NCBI RefSeq assembly: GCF_900607235.1
Contig: NZ_LR027848.1
Span: forward strand, 981,241 to 1,045,240
Direction: 5' to 3'
DNA from: Olivibacter jilunii
GTDB lineage: Bacteria > Bacteroidota > Bacteroidia > Sphingobacteriales > Sphingobacteriaceae
Length of the DNA stretch: 64,000 bases
Shown: in pieces, positions 51,588-61,871 of the stretch
Layout of the letters: every line of letters begins with the position of its first letter
Numbering within the stretch: the first letter of the stretch is position 1
Position numbers and translations under genes: made by a program
Notes under the pieces: model-generated
Seen by the model: the letters and a program-made list of their open reading frames with translations, nothing else
Told to the model about the DNA's origin: nothing
Databases searched by the model: none

Positions 51588-54587
51588 ATGAAAATCAACT
51601 ATTTAATTGCCTTCATCGTAAGCTTATGGGCTTTTTTAGATGTGCAGGCGCAAACCAAGACATTAAAAGGAGCGGTAGTAGACCAATCCAAGACCCCTAT
51701 CCCAGGGGTGTCTATTAAATTATCCGGAACTGCGCAAGGCACTTCCACCGATGTAAATGGGGTCTTTACCATCGATTACCGGCCGGGAGCTGTTTTGAAA
51801 ATTACAGCGCTAGGCTATCGGACGCAAGAGATCACCCTTACTGCGCAATCGGTTTTAAACATTACACTTGAAGAGGATAATCAAACCTTGAATGAAGTAG
51901 TTGTAACAGCTTTAGGAATAAAAAGAGAGAAAAGGCAGTTAACCTATAGCACGCAGGAGGTTTCAGGGGCAGATATTGCCAAAACAAAAGAACCGAACCC
52001 ACTTAATGCATTAACAGGAAGAGTTTCGGGTGTACAGATTACTTCTTCTTCCGGGCAACCGGGAAGCTCCTCGCGTATTGTCATTCGTGGTACGAGTTCA
52101 TTAACCGGAAATAACGAGGCCTTGATCGTGGTCGATGGGGTTCCTATAAATAATGATCAAACGGCTACAAATGGTAATGGAAGTGGTATCAGTCGTTTCT
52201 CAGATATCGATCCGGCCATCATTGAAAGCATTAATGTGCTGAAAGGATCGGCCGCTTCGGCCCTATATGGATCAAGTGCCGCACGTGGTGTAGTTATCGT
52301 TACTACCAAAAATGGTAATAAAGAGCAGAAGCCAAGTTTTAATTTTAGCACACAATTTTCGCTTGATAAGGCAATTTATCCACAAGTACAATCGGTTTAC
52401 GCACAAGGCGATCGCGGAGTGTATTGGAATGGAGTGGATAACGATCAGAAAACAAGCTTGGTTTGGGGCCCCCGCTTGGATACGTTGATGGTAGACGGTA
52501 AACCGGTACGTAATGTGAATCCAATGGATGCGTTTTTCCAAACAGGCAAGACCTATACAAATACATTAAGCGTACAAGGGGGAACAGATAAATCTAATTA
52601 TTTTATGTCTTATTCCTACCTGGATCAGGAAGGTACAATACCAACTACGAACTATAAAAGACATGCGGCCTTTGCTAAATTCAGCAATAAGATCTATGAT
52701 AATTTTACAGCCACTTTCCAGTTCAATTATGTCGCTACAACGGCGCATAGAACCCCGGAGGGTTACGGTTTAGAAGCACCCTTATGGACCGTGTATACGG
52801 CTCCTTTTTCCTGGGACCCTTTGCCTGCTACCAATGACGATGGTACACAACGTGTTTTCCGCTACTCCCGCAATAACCCTTACTGGTCTTTAGAAAATGT
52901 ATATAATGATGTGCGTGGAAATCGTTTTATCCCAATCGCTACTTTTAATTATACGCCTACAGACTGGTTAACCATTACAGAACGCTTAGGGGCAGATATA
53001 TACTCCGAGCAATCCAAATACCATGAAGCTCCTAGTATACCGGTGGGAACTACCGGCGTCTTACGCGACCGCAATAATAACTATCGGCAATTCAACCACG
53101 ATTTGATCGCCGAGGCGCGTAAACAGATAGGAGAAGATCTAGAGGTAAGTATGTTGCTGGGCAATAATGTGTTCGCCACATATGATCAGCTCTATCAATT
53201 GGAAGGAACAGGAGGATTTACTGTTGATGATTTTGACAATATCAGTAATACCGAAAATCAGATAAGTACGGAAAATTATAGACGCTTCCGTCGCGTATCT
53301 TTTTACGCACAACCCACGGTTGATTACAAAAAAATGTTAACGCTTTCGCTTACGGGACGGATGGAACAAAGTTCCGTGTTTGATAAAGCAAACCGAACCT
53401 ATTATTATGGATCGGTGTCGGGAGGTTTTGTGTTTTCCGAACTTTTAAAAGAACAAACTCCCTGGCTAAGCTTTGGTAAGTTGCGTGCTTCTTACTCAAA
53501 GGTGGGTAATGATAATGTACGTGCATACGCCACTTCGACAGTATACAACACGGCAACTAATTTTCCCTTTAACGGTGTGCCGGGATTTTTAATCAGTGGC
53601 GACTTAGGTAACACGAACCTGAAGAATGAAACAACCACCGAGCTTGAAATCGGTCTGGAAACCCAGTTTCTAAAAAATCGCATCGGCTTGGAGTTTAATT
53701 ATTTTGATCGAGACCATACAGACCTCCTATCGTATATTACCTTAGCGAATTCTACCGGCTATCGCAATTCCTATATCAATGCCGGGAGTATGTATAACAG
53801 GGGAATTGAGGCTTTGTTAAATGTAACACCGGTTAAAAGTGAAGATTTTTCCTGGGACTTCACCTTCAACTTCACCAAAATAAAAAACAGGGTAACGGAA
53901 CTTTATGGCGGTGCCGATCAAGTGCAGATTGGACAGACTTTTGCATTTACCGGTGACCCTTATGGCACGTTCTACGCTCCGGGCTATAGTTACAACGAGG
54001 CTGGGCAAAAATTAATAGATGATACCGGCTTACCTGTTATTGGACCGTCCCAAAAAATAGGGAATATTCAACCCGATTGGTTGGCAGGCTTAAACAACAG
54101 CTTTACCTATAAAAATTTGAATTTGAGCTTTTTCTTCGATATGCGAAAGGGAGGGGATATTATGAACTCGGATGATCGTTATGGGTTCTTTTATGGCACA
54201 CCGAAGGCAACCGAGAATCGTGAAGACCGCATAGTGGAAGGAGTGAACATAAATACAGGCCAACCAAATACGGTTACTGTGTCGGCTCAGGATTACTATC
54301 AGCGACTGAATGCGATCTATGAAGCGGCTGTGCAGGATGGTACCTATGTAAAACTGCGTAATGTAAACTTAACCTACAATTTTCCTGAAAAATGGATCAA
54401 GAAAACACCTTTCCAACGGGCTTCATTAACAGCAACCGGACGGAATTTGTGGATATATGCCCCACATTTTACGGGTTCTGATCCCGAGGTAAATAGTTAT
54501 GGATCCGGGAACGATGCTTTGGGTTTGTACGGAAATTCTGCCCCAACTTCCAGATCGTATAATTTCACGCTATCCCTTACCTTTTAA
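51588..54587 (+). CDS. SusC/RagA-type TonB-dependent receptor (third pair, peptide-linked)
   Basis: A 999-residue outer-membrane importer. Signal peptide ending SLWAFLDVQAQT, carboxypeptidase-regulatory-like domain (LKGAVVDQSKTPIPGVSIKLSG), LNEVVVTALGIKREKRQLTYSTQEVSG, plug signature GSAASALYGSSAARGVVIVTTKNG, and barrel ending FTLSLTF. The LGIKREKRxLxYxxQ start and the pairing with a SusD-like_2 protein set it apart from the two AraR-linked pairs. Its downstream neighbours are peptidases, not glycosidases, so peptides are a better guess than glycans as cargo, as for RagAB of Porphyromonas. This is inference. Confidence 0.92.
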   Translation: MKINYLIAFIVSLWAFLDVQAQTKTLKGAVVDQSKTPIPGVSIKLSGTAQGTSTDVNGVFTIDYRPGAVLKITALGYRTQEITLTAQSVLNITLEEDNQTLNEVVVTALGIKREKRQLTYSTQEVSGADIAKTKEPNPLNALTGRVSGVQITSSSGQPGSSSRIVIRGTSSLTGNNEALIVVDGVPINNDQTATNGNGSGISRFSDIDPAIIESINVLKGSAASALYGSSAARGVVIVTTKNGNKEQKPSFNFSTQFSLDKAIYPQVQSVYAQGDRGVYWNGVDNDQKTSLVWGPRLDTLMVDGKPVRNVNPMDAFFQTGKTYTNTLSVQGGTDKSNYFMSYSYLDQEGTIPTTNYKRHAAFAKFSNKIYDNFTATFQFNYVATTAHRTPEGYGLEAPLWTVYTAPFSWDPLPATNDDGTQRVFRYSRNNPYWSLENVYNDVRGNRFIPIATFNYTPTDWLTITERLGADIYSEQSKYHEAPSIPVGTTGVLRDRNNNYRQFNHDLIAEARKQIGEDLEVSMLLGNNVFATYDQLYQLEGTGGFTVDDFDNISNTENQISTENYRRFRRVSFYAQPTVDYKKMLTLSLTGRMEQSSVFDKANRTYYYGSVSGGFVFSELLKEQTPWLSFGKLRASYSKVGNDNVRAYATSTVYNTATNFPFNGVPGFLISGDLGNTNLKNETTTELEIGLETQFLKNRIGLEFNYFDRDHTDLLSYITLANSTGYRNSYINAGSMYNRGIEALLNVTPVKSEDFSWDFTFNFTKIKNRVTELYGGADQVQIGQTFAFTGDPYGTFYAPGYSYNEAGQKLIDDTGLPVIGPSQKIGNIQPDWLAGLNNSFTYKNLNLSFFFDMRKGGDIMNSDDRYGFFYGTPKATENREDRIVEGVNINTGQPNTVTVSAQDYYQRLNAIYEAAVQDGTYVKLRNVNLTYNFPEKWIKKTPFQRASLTATGRNLWIYAPHFTGSDPEVNSYGSGNDALGLYGNSAPTSRSYNFTLSLTF

Positions 54588-54599
54588 TTGATTAGAAAG

Positions 54600-55994
54600 A
54601 TGAAAAAGTCAATTTCTTATATCATACTCGTTGCATCATGCTTGTTTTCCAGCTGTGAGAAATTTTTGGATGTCAATGAAAATCCGAATGAACCTTCATC
54701 GGTACAGGAATCATTGTTATTGCCTGCTATCGAATATAATTTGGTGCACAATGTGGTTGCTGGCTGGGCATCTATTGATGCGGCTCATTTTATGCAGCTG
54801 ATTGCTTTGAATCAGGCACCACCCAATGTAGGCACTTATTTGTTAAATCCGGCGGATTTGAATGATACCTGGCGTTATACCTATACGGATTGTTTGGAGA
54901 ATCTTAAATTGATGAAAGAACAGGCGGACGAGAAAGGTAATACCATTTATAGCGGAATAGCCAGTGTTTTAACTGCATATACCCTTGCGTATGCTACCGA
55001 TATGTGGGGGGATGTCCCCTATTCGCAAGCATTAAATGCTACGGAAACTTTTACACCCGCATATGATAGTCAAGAAATGATCTACAATACGATTCAGAGC
55101 TTGTTGGATGAGGGTATTGCCAGTTTACAGACAGCTGGTGGAACACTACCGGGCAACAGGGATTTTTTCTACCAAGGAAATACCACGCAATGGATTAAGG
55201 CAGCTTATACCCTAAAGGCCCGTTATTATATGCACCTTACAAAAGCGCCAAATCATACCGCAACTGCGCAGGCTCAATTAGCGTTGAGCGCCTTAGAAAA
55301 TGGTATGCAAAGTAATGCAGACGATTTGCGTTTAGTGTACGATGGTACAGCGGGCAAAGAGAATAGGTGGTACAGAAATTTTCTGCCCGTTGAGACTATT
55401 ATTTTATCGTCAAAAACCGTTGATTCATTGGTAAGTCGAAATGATCCGAGAATAACACAACTGATTACCCGCTCAAAGCAGAATAATACCTATTTAGGTC
55501 GTGTTATTGGCTCATCTGGTATTGGCTCGCTGGAATCTTATTCTTTAGGCGGCTCATTTTACGCAAGTGCTAATTCGCCGTTAAACCTCATTAATTATCG
55601 GGAAGCATTACTGTTGAAAGCGGAAGCTACTTTAATCTTATCAGGAGCAGAGGCAGCAGCACCCATATATCAGCAGGCTATTGAAGCAGATATGGCCCAT
55701 ATTGGTGTTTCGTCTAGCACCGCAATCGCAGCCTATTTAGCAAGCAGAGGAAATATCAATGCTGACAATGCTTTGTCATACATTATGGAAGAGAAAGCCA
55801 TTGTCAATTTTCTGTCGCCGGAAATTTTCAACGATTGGCGTAGAACGGGTTATCCGGCAATAGATAAAGTGCAAAACGCAGTTTCTGATATTCCACGGAA
55901 AATGCTATACCCATTAAATGAGTTGACGAATAATCCGCAACCACAGCATAATGGCGATGCGCTCACGAAGCGTGTTTGGTGGGATGCTCAATAA
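54600..55994 (+). CDS. SusD-like_2 surface lipoprotein (third pair)
   Basis: Partner of the preceding SusC, of the SusD-like_2 group (shorter, with N-terminal CEKFLDVNENPNEPS). I start at the ATG at 54600 (MKKSISYIILVASCLFSSCEKF; lipobox LFSSC); a TTG four codons upstream directly abuts the susC stop and is less likely. Recognisable pieces are TYTDCLENLKLMKEQAD, YATDMWGDVPYSQAL, KAAYTLKARYYMHLTK, LINYREALLLKAEATLILSG and the C-terminal PRKMLYPLNELTNNP. The stop is followed by a terminator hairpin that lies between it and the DUF885 gene. Confidence 0.9.
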   Translation: MKKSISYIILVASCLFSSCEKFLDVNENPNEPSSVQESLLLPAIEYNLVHNVVAGWASIDAAHFMQLIALNQAPPNVGTYLLNPADLNDTWRYTYTDCLENLKLMKEQADEKGNTIYSGIASVLTAYTLAYATDMWGDVPYSQALNATETFTPAYDSQEMIYNTIQSLLDEGIASLQTAGGTLPGNRDFFYQGNTTQWIKAAYTLKARYYMHLTKAPNHTATAQAQLALSALENGMQSNADDLRLVYDGTAGKENRWYRNFLPVETIILSSKTVDSLVSRNDPRITQLITRSKQNNTYLGRVIGSSGIGSLESYSLGGSFYASANSPLNLINYREALLLKAEATLILSGAEAAAPIYQQAIEADMAHIGVSSSTAIAAYLASRGNINADNALSYIMEEKAIVNFLSPEIFNDWRRTGYPAIDKVQNAVSDIPRKMLYPLNELTNNPQPQHNGDALTKRVWWDAQ

Positions 55995-56007
55995 GTTGTC
56001 ATTTTTT

Positions 56008-56036
56008 AGCGTCAAATCTTTGATTTGGCGCTTTTT
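56008..56036 (+). terminator. Terminator after the third susC/susD pair
   Basis: AGCGTCAAATC (56008-56018), TTT loop, GATTTGGCGCT (56022-56032) with one T-G wobble, followed by TTTTT. It lies only about 12 nt before the next coding start. Confidence 0.75.
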
Positions 56037-56047
56037 ATTTGAACCAA

Positions 56048-57799
56048 ATGGAAAGAAAATCATTTTTATCAATTGGGCTTATATTACTGTTTGTTAATGC
56101 GTCATCCGTTAAAGCGCAAATTTCCACAGAAGGGTATGTACCCTGTCAGGAGATTCCTTATTTGATGAAACAGTTTGAAGCGGATGAAGCAGCCATTTAT
56201 CGCTTTTATTCTCCCTCAGAAAATGCCCCCCGTTACCGAATGGCAAAGGGCTTGGGATCGCCTGATCGGCAAGCACGATTAAGGGTGTTGAATGAGCAAT
56301 ACCTTAATCAACTGAAGAATGTAGATTTCGATCGATTACCGCAGGAGTGTAAAGTCGATTATTTATTATTTACAAGAGACTTAAAAGAGAAGCAAAATCA
56401 ATTGGAAAAGCTTACACAGCAGATGGAACAGCTGAAAGGTCTATTTCCCTTCGCAGATAGCATTTTTACATTAGAGCGTTCACGTAGGCGCGGAAATTCA
56501 CTCGATGCGGCCCGGGTTGCTTCCACTTTTTCGCATATAGCGAAAGCGATTCCTCTGCTTATGAAGAACTTGAGTGATATGCATTTAGAACCCGAACAAA
56601 TTAGAGCAGCAGGAGAAGAAGCGGATTTGTTGCGGAGGACGGCAGCAAGTATTTTCCAGTTCTATGATGGTTTTGATCCGGCATTTTCGTGGTGGGTGCC
56701 CGAGGCATATCATCGTGCTGATAGCATGCTTGTACGTTATGCCGGTGTTTTTCAAAAGAAGCAACAACCAAACAAGATGGGTATTTATACACGCACCCCT
56801 ATTGGTAGAGAGGAGCTGATGCGACTGCTTCAGCACGAGTTTATTAACTATAGTCCTGACGAACTTTTGGCAATTGCTCATCGGGAGATGGCTTGGTGCC
56901 AGGAGGAAATGCTAAAGGCATCTGCAGCATTAGGCTTTGGTAATGATTGGAAAGCTGCTTTGGAAAAAGTGAAAGCAAGTGCTGTACCCGTTGGACAACA
57001 ACCTGCCGTAATCCGTAAGTTGTATGATGAATCGGTAGATTTCCTTAAAAAAAATGACTTAATTACGATTCCTGAACTTGCCGAGGAAACTTGGGGAATG
57101 ATTATGATGTCGCCCGAACGTCAAAAGTCAAATGCCTTTTTCACGGGTGGGTGGGAAATTAGTATAACTTACCCAACCAATACAATGGATTTTGGCTTGG
57201 CAAGAATGCGCATGCTTGGCAACAATCCTTATTTTTCCCGGGCAACGGTACACCACGAATTAATAGCAGGGCATAATTTAGAATTTTTTATGAATGCCCG
57301 TTACCGAACCTATCGGAATTTTGATACACCCTTTTGGATGGAAGGATGGGCTTTATATTGGGAAATGCTGCTGTGGGATAAAGGTTTTGCGCGGACACCG
57401 GAAGAACGAATCGGTATGTTATTTTGGCGTAAGTATCGATGTGCTCGGATCATCTTCCAGCTTAACTTTCACTTGGGCAAATGGTCGGCAGAACAATGCG
57501 CTGATTTTCTAGTAGACGAAGTTGGACATGAACGGGCCAACGTGGAGAGCGAGCTAAATTGGCCTTTATCAAGGGATAGTCAGGCCTTTCCGCTTTACCA
57601 GGTATCTTATTATATCGGCGGATTACAGTTCTATGCGCTCCAGCGAGAAGTCTTGAAATCACACAAGTATACCTTAAAGGAATTTCACGATACCGTGCTC
57701 AAATTGAATGCGATGCCGGTGGAGATGATTCGAGCTATCTTGCTTGAAAAGCCTTTAACAAGGGAAAGCAAAACGGTATGGAAATTCTACCAGCACTAA
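56048..57799 (+). CDS. DUF885 family metallopeptidase-like protein (paralog B)
   Basis: Paralog of the gene at 24024-25808, sharing KSNAFFTGGWEISITYPTN/NPFFTGGREISISYPTS, NPYFSRxTVxHELI and TPEERIGMLFWR blocks. The zinc motif reads VHHELIAGHNLEFF: the HE and GH ligands are kept, but the PGHH of the usual motif is AGHN here, so activity or specificity may differ. Signal peptide ending ASSVKAQIS. I prefer the ATG at 56048 (MERKSFLSIG) over a TTG at 56039. The gene sits 12 nt after a terminator; expression therefore depends on read-through or an internal promoter I cannot see. Confidence 0.85.
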   Translation: MERKSFLSIGLILLFVNASSVKAQISTEGYVPCQEIPYLMKQFEADEAAIYRFYSPSENAPRYRMAKGLGSPDRQARLRVLNEQYLNQLKNVDFDRLPQECKVDYLLFTRDLKEKQNQLEKLTQQMEQLKGLFPFADSIFTLERSRRRGNSLDAARVASTFSHIAKAIPLLMKNLSDMHLEPEQIRAAGEEADLLRRTAASIFQFYDGFDPAFSWWVPEAYHRADSMLVRYAGVFQKKQQPNKMGIYTRTPIGREELMRLLQHEFINYSPDELLAIAHREMAWCQEEMLKASAALGFGNDWKAALEKVKASAVPVGQQPAVIRKLYDESVDFLKKNDLITIPELAEETWGMIMMSPERQKSNAFFTGGWEISITYPTNTMDFGLARMRMLGNNPYFSRATVHHELIAGHNLEFFMNARYRTYRNFDTPFWMEGWALYWEMLLWDKGFARTPEERIGMLFWRKYRCARIIFQLNFHLGKWSAEQCADFLVDEVGHERANVESELNWPLSRDSQAFPLYQVSYYIGGLQFYALQREVLKSHKYTLKEFHDTVLKLNAMPVEMIRAILLEKPLTRESKTVWKFYQH

Positions 57800-57808
57800 A
57801 TTAGACGT

Positions 57809-57843
57809 AAAAAGGCCGTTTTATATTGTAAAACGGCCTTTTT
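57809..57843. terminator. Bidirectional terminator between DUF885 and M1 peptidase genes
   Basis: AAAAAGGCCGTTTTA, 5-nt loop TATTG, TAAAACGGCCTTTTT: perfect 15-bp stem with A and T runs for both strands. Confidence 0.9.
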
Positions 57844-57862
57844 AGGTTGCGAACAGCTAAAT

Positions 57863-59533
57863 TTATTCAATCAATATACCGATATAATAGTTATAAGTAT
57901 CCACTTCGATATTGTCTTTGTTGGCGCCGGGTAAAGTGACTTCTTTCCAACTTCTGTCTACTTCTATAAATTGATAATCACTGTCCTTTTTACGTATCTT
58001 CACCGGCATGGTGAAATCTGCCACATCGGAAATCCAACGTGCGTAGGTCTTACCTTCTTTGAAGCGAAACTCCAGGGTAGGAATGTTCGTGTGTTTAACG
58101 TATTGTTCAAAGACAGTGCTTAGGTCGCGACCGGCATGTTGACTGATATAATTGACTACATCTTCGTAATTAACGGTTTGATGATAAAATGTTTTGTTCA
58201 ATCCTCTTAATATCTGCCGCCATTTCTCGTCGTCATTTATAATGGTACGAATCATATTCAGCAATACACCGCCTTTTGGATACATATCACCTGAACCTTC
58301 TTGATTTACTCCATAGGGACCCTGCACCGGACTATCGTTTCGGATACCACTCCGGATTCCATGCACATAAGCTTGTCCCGCCTCTTTTCCATAGTTATAG
58401 TCGACAAATAGCGCCTCTGAATAATTGGTAAAACTTTCATGTATCCACATGTCCGCGAGGTCCTTCGAAGTGATGTTGTTTCCAAACCATTCATGCCCAC
58501 TTTCATGAACAATAATGAAATCCCATTTCATGCCCCAACCGGTATCTGATGCATCGCGGCCGCGATAACCATTGGCGTAGCCATTACCATAAGTAACAGC
58601 GCTTTGATGCTCCATGCCGGTGTAAGGTACATCCACGAGCTTATAACTGTCCTCGTAAAAAGGATATGGACCGAACCAGTGTTCAAAAGCCTTCAACATA
58701 GGAATTACATTAAGCGGGAAGAACTTTTTAGCTTTCGCTTCGTTTTCTCTCAAAACCCAATAGTTTAAGTCCAGAGGGCCCTTTTCTCCCTGATAAGTAT
58801 CTTTAAAGTTGACATAGTCGCCAATGTTAACTGAAACACTGTAATTGTTGATCGGGTTGCGTACAAACCAATCGAATTGGGTGTAGCCGTCTTTGCGGTT
58901 TGTTTTCTTGATGAGGCGGCCGTTGGAAACATCCGTCAACCCTTTTGGAACGCTCACACTGATTAGCATGCTGTCTACTTCATCCGCTTGATGATCTTTA
59001 TTAGGCCACCAAACGCTGGCCCCTAGTCCCTGGCAGGCAGTCGCCACCCAAGGTTTACCATTGCTATCCTGAGAGAAAACAAAGCCACCGTCCCATGGAG
59101 CTCGTTTAGCAACCTGCGGATTGCCTGAATAAAACACTTGCATTGAATCGACCGAGCCGCGTTTAATATTAGCCGGGAAGTTTACAAATACGGCATTGTA
59201 ATTACGCGTAAAAGGCATCTCCTGACCATGATAAATGACCTTTTCTACTTTTAAATTGGCAAACAGATCAAACTGTAGCCTGTCGAAGTCCATAGTGGCT
59301 TCAAATTTAAAAAGGTTGCTTCCGCTGATGAATTTGTTATCGATATCAACCTTTACGTCTAAGTGATAATACTTGATGTCATAACAAGTACGTAAAGGAG
59401 TTAATGTCCCTCTTAGCGAATCTGCCTTTGTAAAGACCGGTTGATCTTTTACCAGTAATTGGGCGGAAGTTACGATAGGCAATAATCCTAATCCAAGGAC
59501 GTATCCTAATTTTTTATATAGTGTTTTAATCAT
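57863..59533 (-). CDS. M1 family metallo-aminopeptidase
   Basis: An exported zinc aminopeptidase of the M1 family. Signal peptide (GLGLLPIVTSAQL) from the ATG at 59533; a start at 59563 would only add 10 residues. The N-terminal saddle domain (YYHLDVKVDIDNKFISGSNLFKFEATM) precedes the substrate motif YTGMEHQSAVTYG (the GxMEN motif with H for N) and the zinc motif VHESGHEWFGNNITSKDLADMWIHESFTNY, that is HExxH-x18-E. Length (about 556) is short for M1, lacking the C-terminal superhelical domain, as in several bacterial members. It lies in a minus-strand run with a dipeptidyl peptidase and a Xaa-Pro aminopeptidase. Confidence 0.93.
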   Translation of the reverse strand: MIKTLYKKLGYVLGLGLLPIVTSAQLLVKDQPVFTKADSLRGTLTPLRTCYDIKYYHLDVKVDIDNKFISGSNLFKFEATMDFDRLQFDLFANLKVEKVIYHGQEMPFTRNYNAVFVNFPANIKRGSVDSMQVFYSGNPQVAKRAPWDGGFVFSQDSNGKPWVATACQGLGASVWWPNKDHQADEVDSMLISVSVPKGLTDVSNGRLIKKTNRKDGYTQFDWFVRNPINNYSVSVNIGDYVNFKDTYQGEKGPLDLNYWVLRENEAKAKKFFPLNVIPMLKAFEHWFGPYPFYEDSYKLVDVPYTGMEHQSAVTYGNGYANGYRGRDASDTGWGMKWDFIIVHESGHEWFGNNITSKDLADMWIHESFTNYSEALFVDYNYGKEAGQAYVHGIRSGIRNDSPVQGPYGVNQEGSGDMYPKGGVLLNMIRTIINDDEKWRQILRGLNKTFYHQTVNYEDVVNYISQHAGRDLSTVFEQYVKHTNIPTLEFRFKEGKTYARWISDVADFTMPVKIRKKDSDYQFIEVDRSWKEVTLPGANKDNIEVDTYNYYIGILIE

Positions 59534-59608
59534 GATAAAAGTAGTTTTTATTTGTAAGGCCAACGGTAGCCTACAACCTAAAACTTATAACCTAGAACGT
59601 ACAGCCCA

Positions 59609-61795
59609 CTATCTCCCTCCCGGAGGGCAGTATTGTTTTAAATAATTCGTGTACAAACGCGACAAGTGCGCAGACGTGCCCTCACCTTCCGATATCGAAT
59701 GGCTGCGGTTCGGATATGACATCAATTGAAACTGTTTATTGTGTTTGACCAACTCATTGATGAGCATTTCAGCATTCTGATAATGTACGTTATCATCGCC
59801 TGTGCCGTGAATATATAATAAGTTACCTCGCAAGTTTTTAGCATGCGTAATCGGTGAGCCTTTTACATAATCTGCCTGGCTTTCAGGCGGAACGCCCATG
59901 TAGCGTTCTTGATAAATATTGTCGTACATGAGTTGGTTCCCCACAGCGGCTACTGCGATGCCTGTTTTATAAATTTCAGGATATTGAAACAATAAATTCA
60001 ACGTAGAGGAACCTCCGCCGCTCCATCCCCATACGGCCACGCGAGATGAATCTACAAAATTCCATTTTAAGATTTCTTTAGCCGCCATAGCTTGGTCTCG
60101 AATGTTGATAGCACCGATGTTGCGATAAATTGCTTTTCTCCAATCTCTACCTTTAGGTGCGGGAGCCCCACGATTTTCTACGGAAATATAGATGTAACCA
60201 TCATCTGCCATGCTGCCTTCATATAAACGGTTGAATCCCGCGCCGTAGGTGTCGGTAACGGTTTGTCCGGCTGGTTCGCCATATACGTAAAAAACAACAG
60301 GATACCTTTTTGTTGAATCGAACTGGCTTGGCTTAACCATCCAACCATCCATCTCTATGCCGTCTATTGTCGTAACTTTGAAAAATTCGGGCTTAGGCGT
60401 GCCTTGAGGTAGACTCCGACGAACCGTTGCGGCCAATCTTTCTTGATGATTTGGCAAACTGACAATTTCTCCTGTAAAATATGTCGTGCTGCTGCTAAAT
60501 TCATGTTCAGCCAGTTTTCCATTTGGTGAAATACGGTAACTATGGGTGCCCGCTTGATCTGTTGGAGATAGTTGAGTCGCTTTACCGCCCTTTATACTTA
60601 TTTGATACAGATATTTTTGTGTGGCATTTGCCGGTGAGGCACTGAAGTAGATTTTTTCATTACGTTGATCAATTAAATCTATCCCAATAACATCGTAATC
60701 TCCTTTGGTAAGTAAGGCTTCCTTACCGGTCATATCTATTTTATAAATATGTCGCCAACCATCTTTTTCGCTTACCCATAAAAAAGCCTTGCCATCATCG
60801 ATCCACTCCCAGCCTGTGGGGTCGTCATCATTCCAACGCGATTTAATGTCTATCCAAGCTTGATCCTGCTCCGTATAGATCGTTTTAGTTTTGCCATCTT
60901 CAATTGAGCAAAGCATGATATGGCTTTCCTGTTGTTTACGGTCTAACTGTTGGAGAATAAGGGATTGGCCATCCGGGGTCCATTCCATGCGAGGGATGTA
61001 ATGCTGTACGGGATCGCCGGGAATGTCCATTTTTTTGTTTTCTTTAGTTTTTACATCGACCACATAAATGAAGCAAGCACTTGGATTTTGTCCCGCTTTG
61101 GGGTATTCTACCGGGATAGTAAATGAATAAGTGGAGTCTGTTGTATTCAACATCAGGTAGTTGCGAATACTTCTGGCGTCAATTTTCCAATAGGCGATAT
61201 GTTTGCCGTCGCTTGACCACCGGAATCCATCCCGACAGCCGAATTCTTCTTCATAGGCCCAGTCAAAAGTTCCGTTAATGATGCGGTCGGTCCCATCTTC
61301 CGTAAGTTGGCTAATATGATTTGAAGCCAAATCCTCTATATACACATTGTGCTTGCTAACATAAGCAACGCTCGTACCATCAGGGGATAACTTTGCAAAC
61401 ATTAGCGAAGAAGCGGGAAGCCCCTTGCCCAATTGTTTAAGTTCTTTCTTGTTAATATCATAAATCCAATAATCGCCGCGGGTATGATAACGCCAGACCC
61501 GTTTTGTATTGGTAAACAACAAGACTTTCCGGCGATCGGCAGAAATACTAAACTGTTTAACTTTCAACGGTGCGCTACTGTCTTGTGGCGTGAGCGCGGA
61601 GCCATCTAAAAAAACGGCCGGATGATTGGGATCTAATAACTTAACCTCCAAAACCTGCCCGTCCGAAATTTCATAATATCCGTTACCATCCGGTGTCCAT
61701 TGTGTTTTTACGCCAGGTTGTGCAAATAAAAAATTAATGGAGAATAAGTTGCTTACAATGAAGCAGATCCATAGTAGGTGGTTTACATGTCTCAT
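59609..61795 (-). CDS. Dipeptidyl peptidase IV-like serine peptidase (S9B)
   Basis: A 728-residue exported enzyme of the DPP IV type. Signal peptide (NLFSINFLFAQPG), a propeller with ISADRRKVLLFTNTKRVWRYHTRGDYWIY and the DPP4 substrate-anchoring WAYEEEFGCRDGFRWSSDGKHIAYW (the Glu pair that holds the peptide amino terminus), and a hydrolase domain with catalytic serine in WGWSGGGSSTLN (S592), aspartate in GTGDDNVHYQNAE and histidine in YPNRSHSISEG. It should cut dipeptides with proline or alanine in second position. Its catalytic serine context (GWSGGG) differs from the GTSAGG of the S9 enzyme at 27292, so the two are separate branches. Confidence 0.94.
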   Translation of the reverse strand: MRHVNHLLWICFIVSNLFSINFLFAQPGVKTQWTPDGNGYYEISDGQVLEVKLLDPNHPAVFLDGSALTPQDSSAPLKVKQFSISADRRKVLLFTNTKRVWRYHTRGDYWIYDINKKELKQLGKGLPASSLMFAKLSPDGTSVAYVSKHNVYIEDLASNHISQLTEDGTDRIINGTFDWAYEEEFGCRDGFRWSSDGKHIAYWKIDARSIRNYLMLNTTDSTYSFTIPVEYPKAGQNPSACFIYVVDVKTKENKKMDIPGDPVQHYIPRMEWTPDGQSLILQQLDRKQQESHIMLCSIEDGKTKTIYTEQDQAWIDIKSRWNDDDPTGWEWIDDGKAFLWVSEKDGWRHIYKIDMTGKEALLTKGDYDVIGIDLIDQRNEKIYFSASPANATQKYLYQISIKGGKATQLSPTDQAGTHSYRISPNGKLAEHEFSSSTTYFTGEIVSLPNHQERLAATVRRSLPQGTPKPEFFKVTTIDGIEMDGWMVKPSQFDSTKRYPVVFYVYGEPAGQTVTDTYGAGFNRLYEGSMADDGYIYISVENRGAPAPKGRDWRKAIYRNIGAINIRDQAMAAKEILKWNFVDSSRVAVWGWSGGGSSTLNLLFQYPEIYKTGIAVAAVGNQLMYDNIYQERYMGVPPESQADYVKGSPITHAKNLRGNLLYIHGTGDDNVHYQNAEMLINELVKHNKQFQLMSYPNRSHSISEGEGTSAHLSRLYTNYLKQYCPPGGR

Positions 61796-61871
61796 GTGTT
61801 ATATAGCAATTGTTTTTTTAAATAACCGAGTTGTCTTTTCCGTGTTTAAAATAGGGCGTGGGTTCGCTTTA

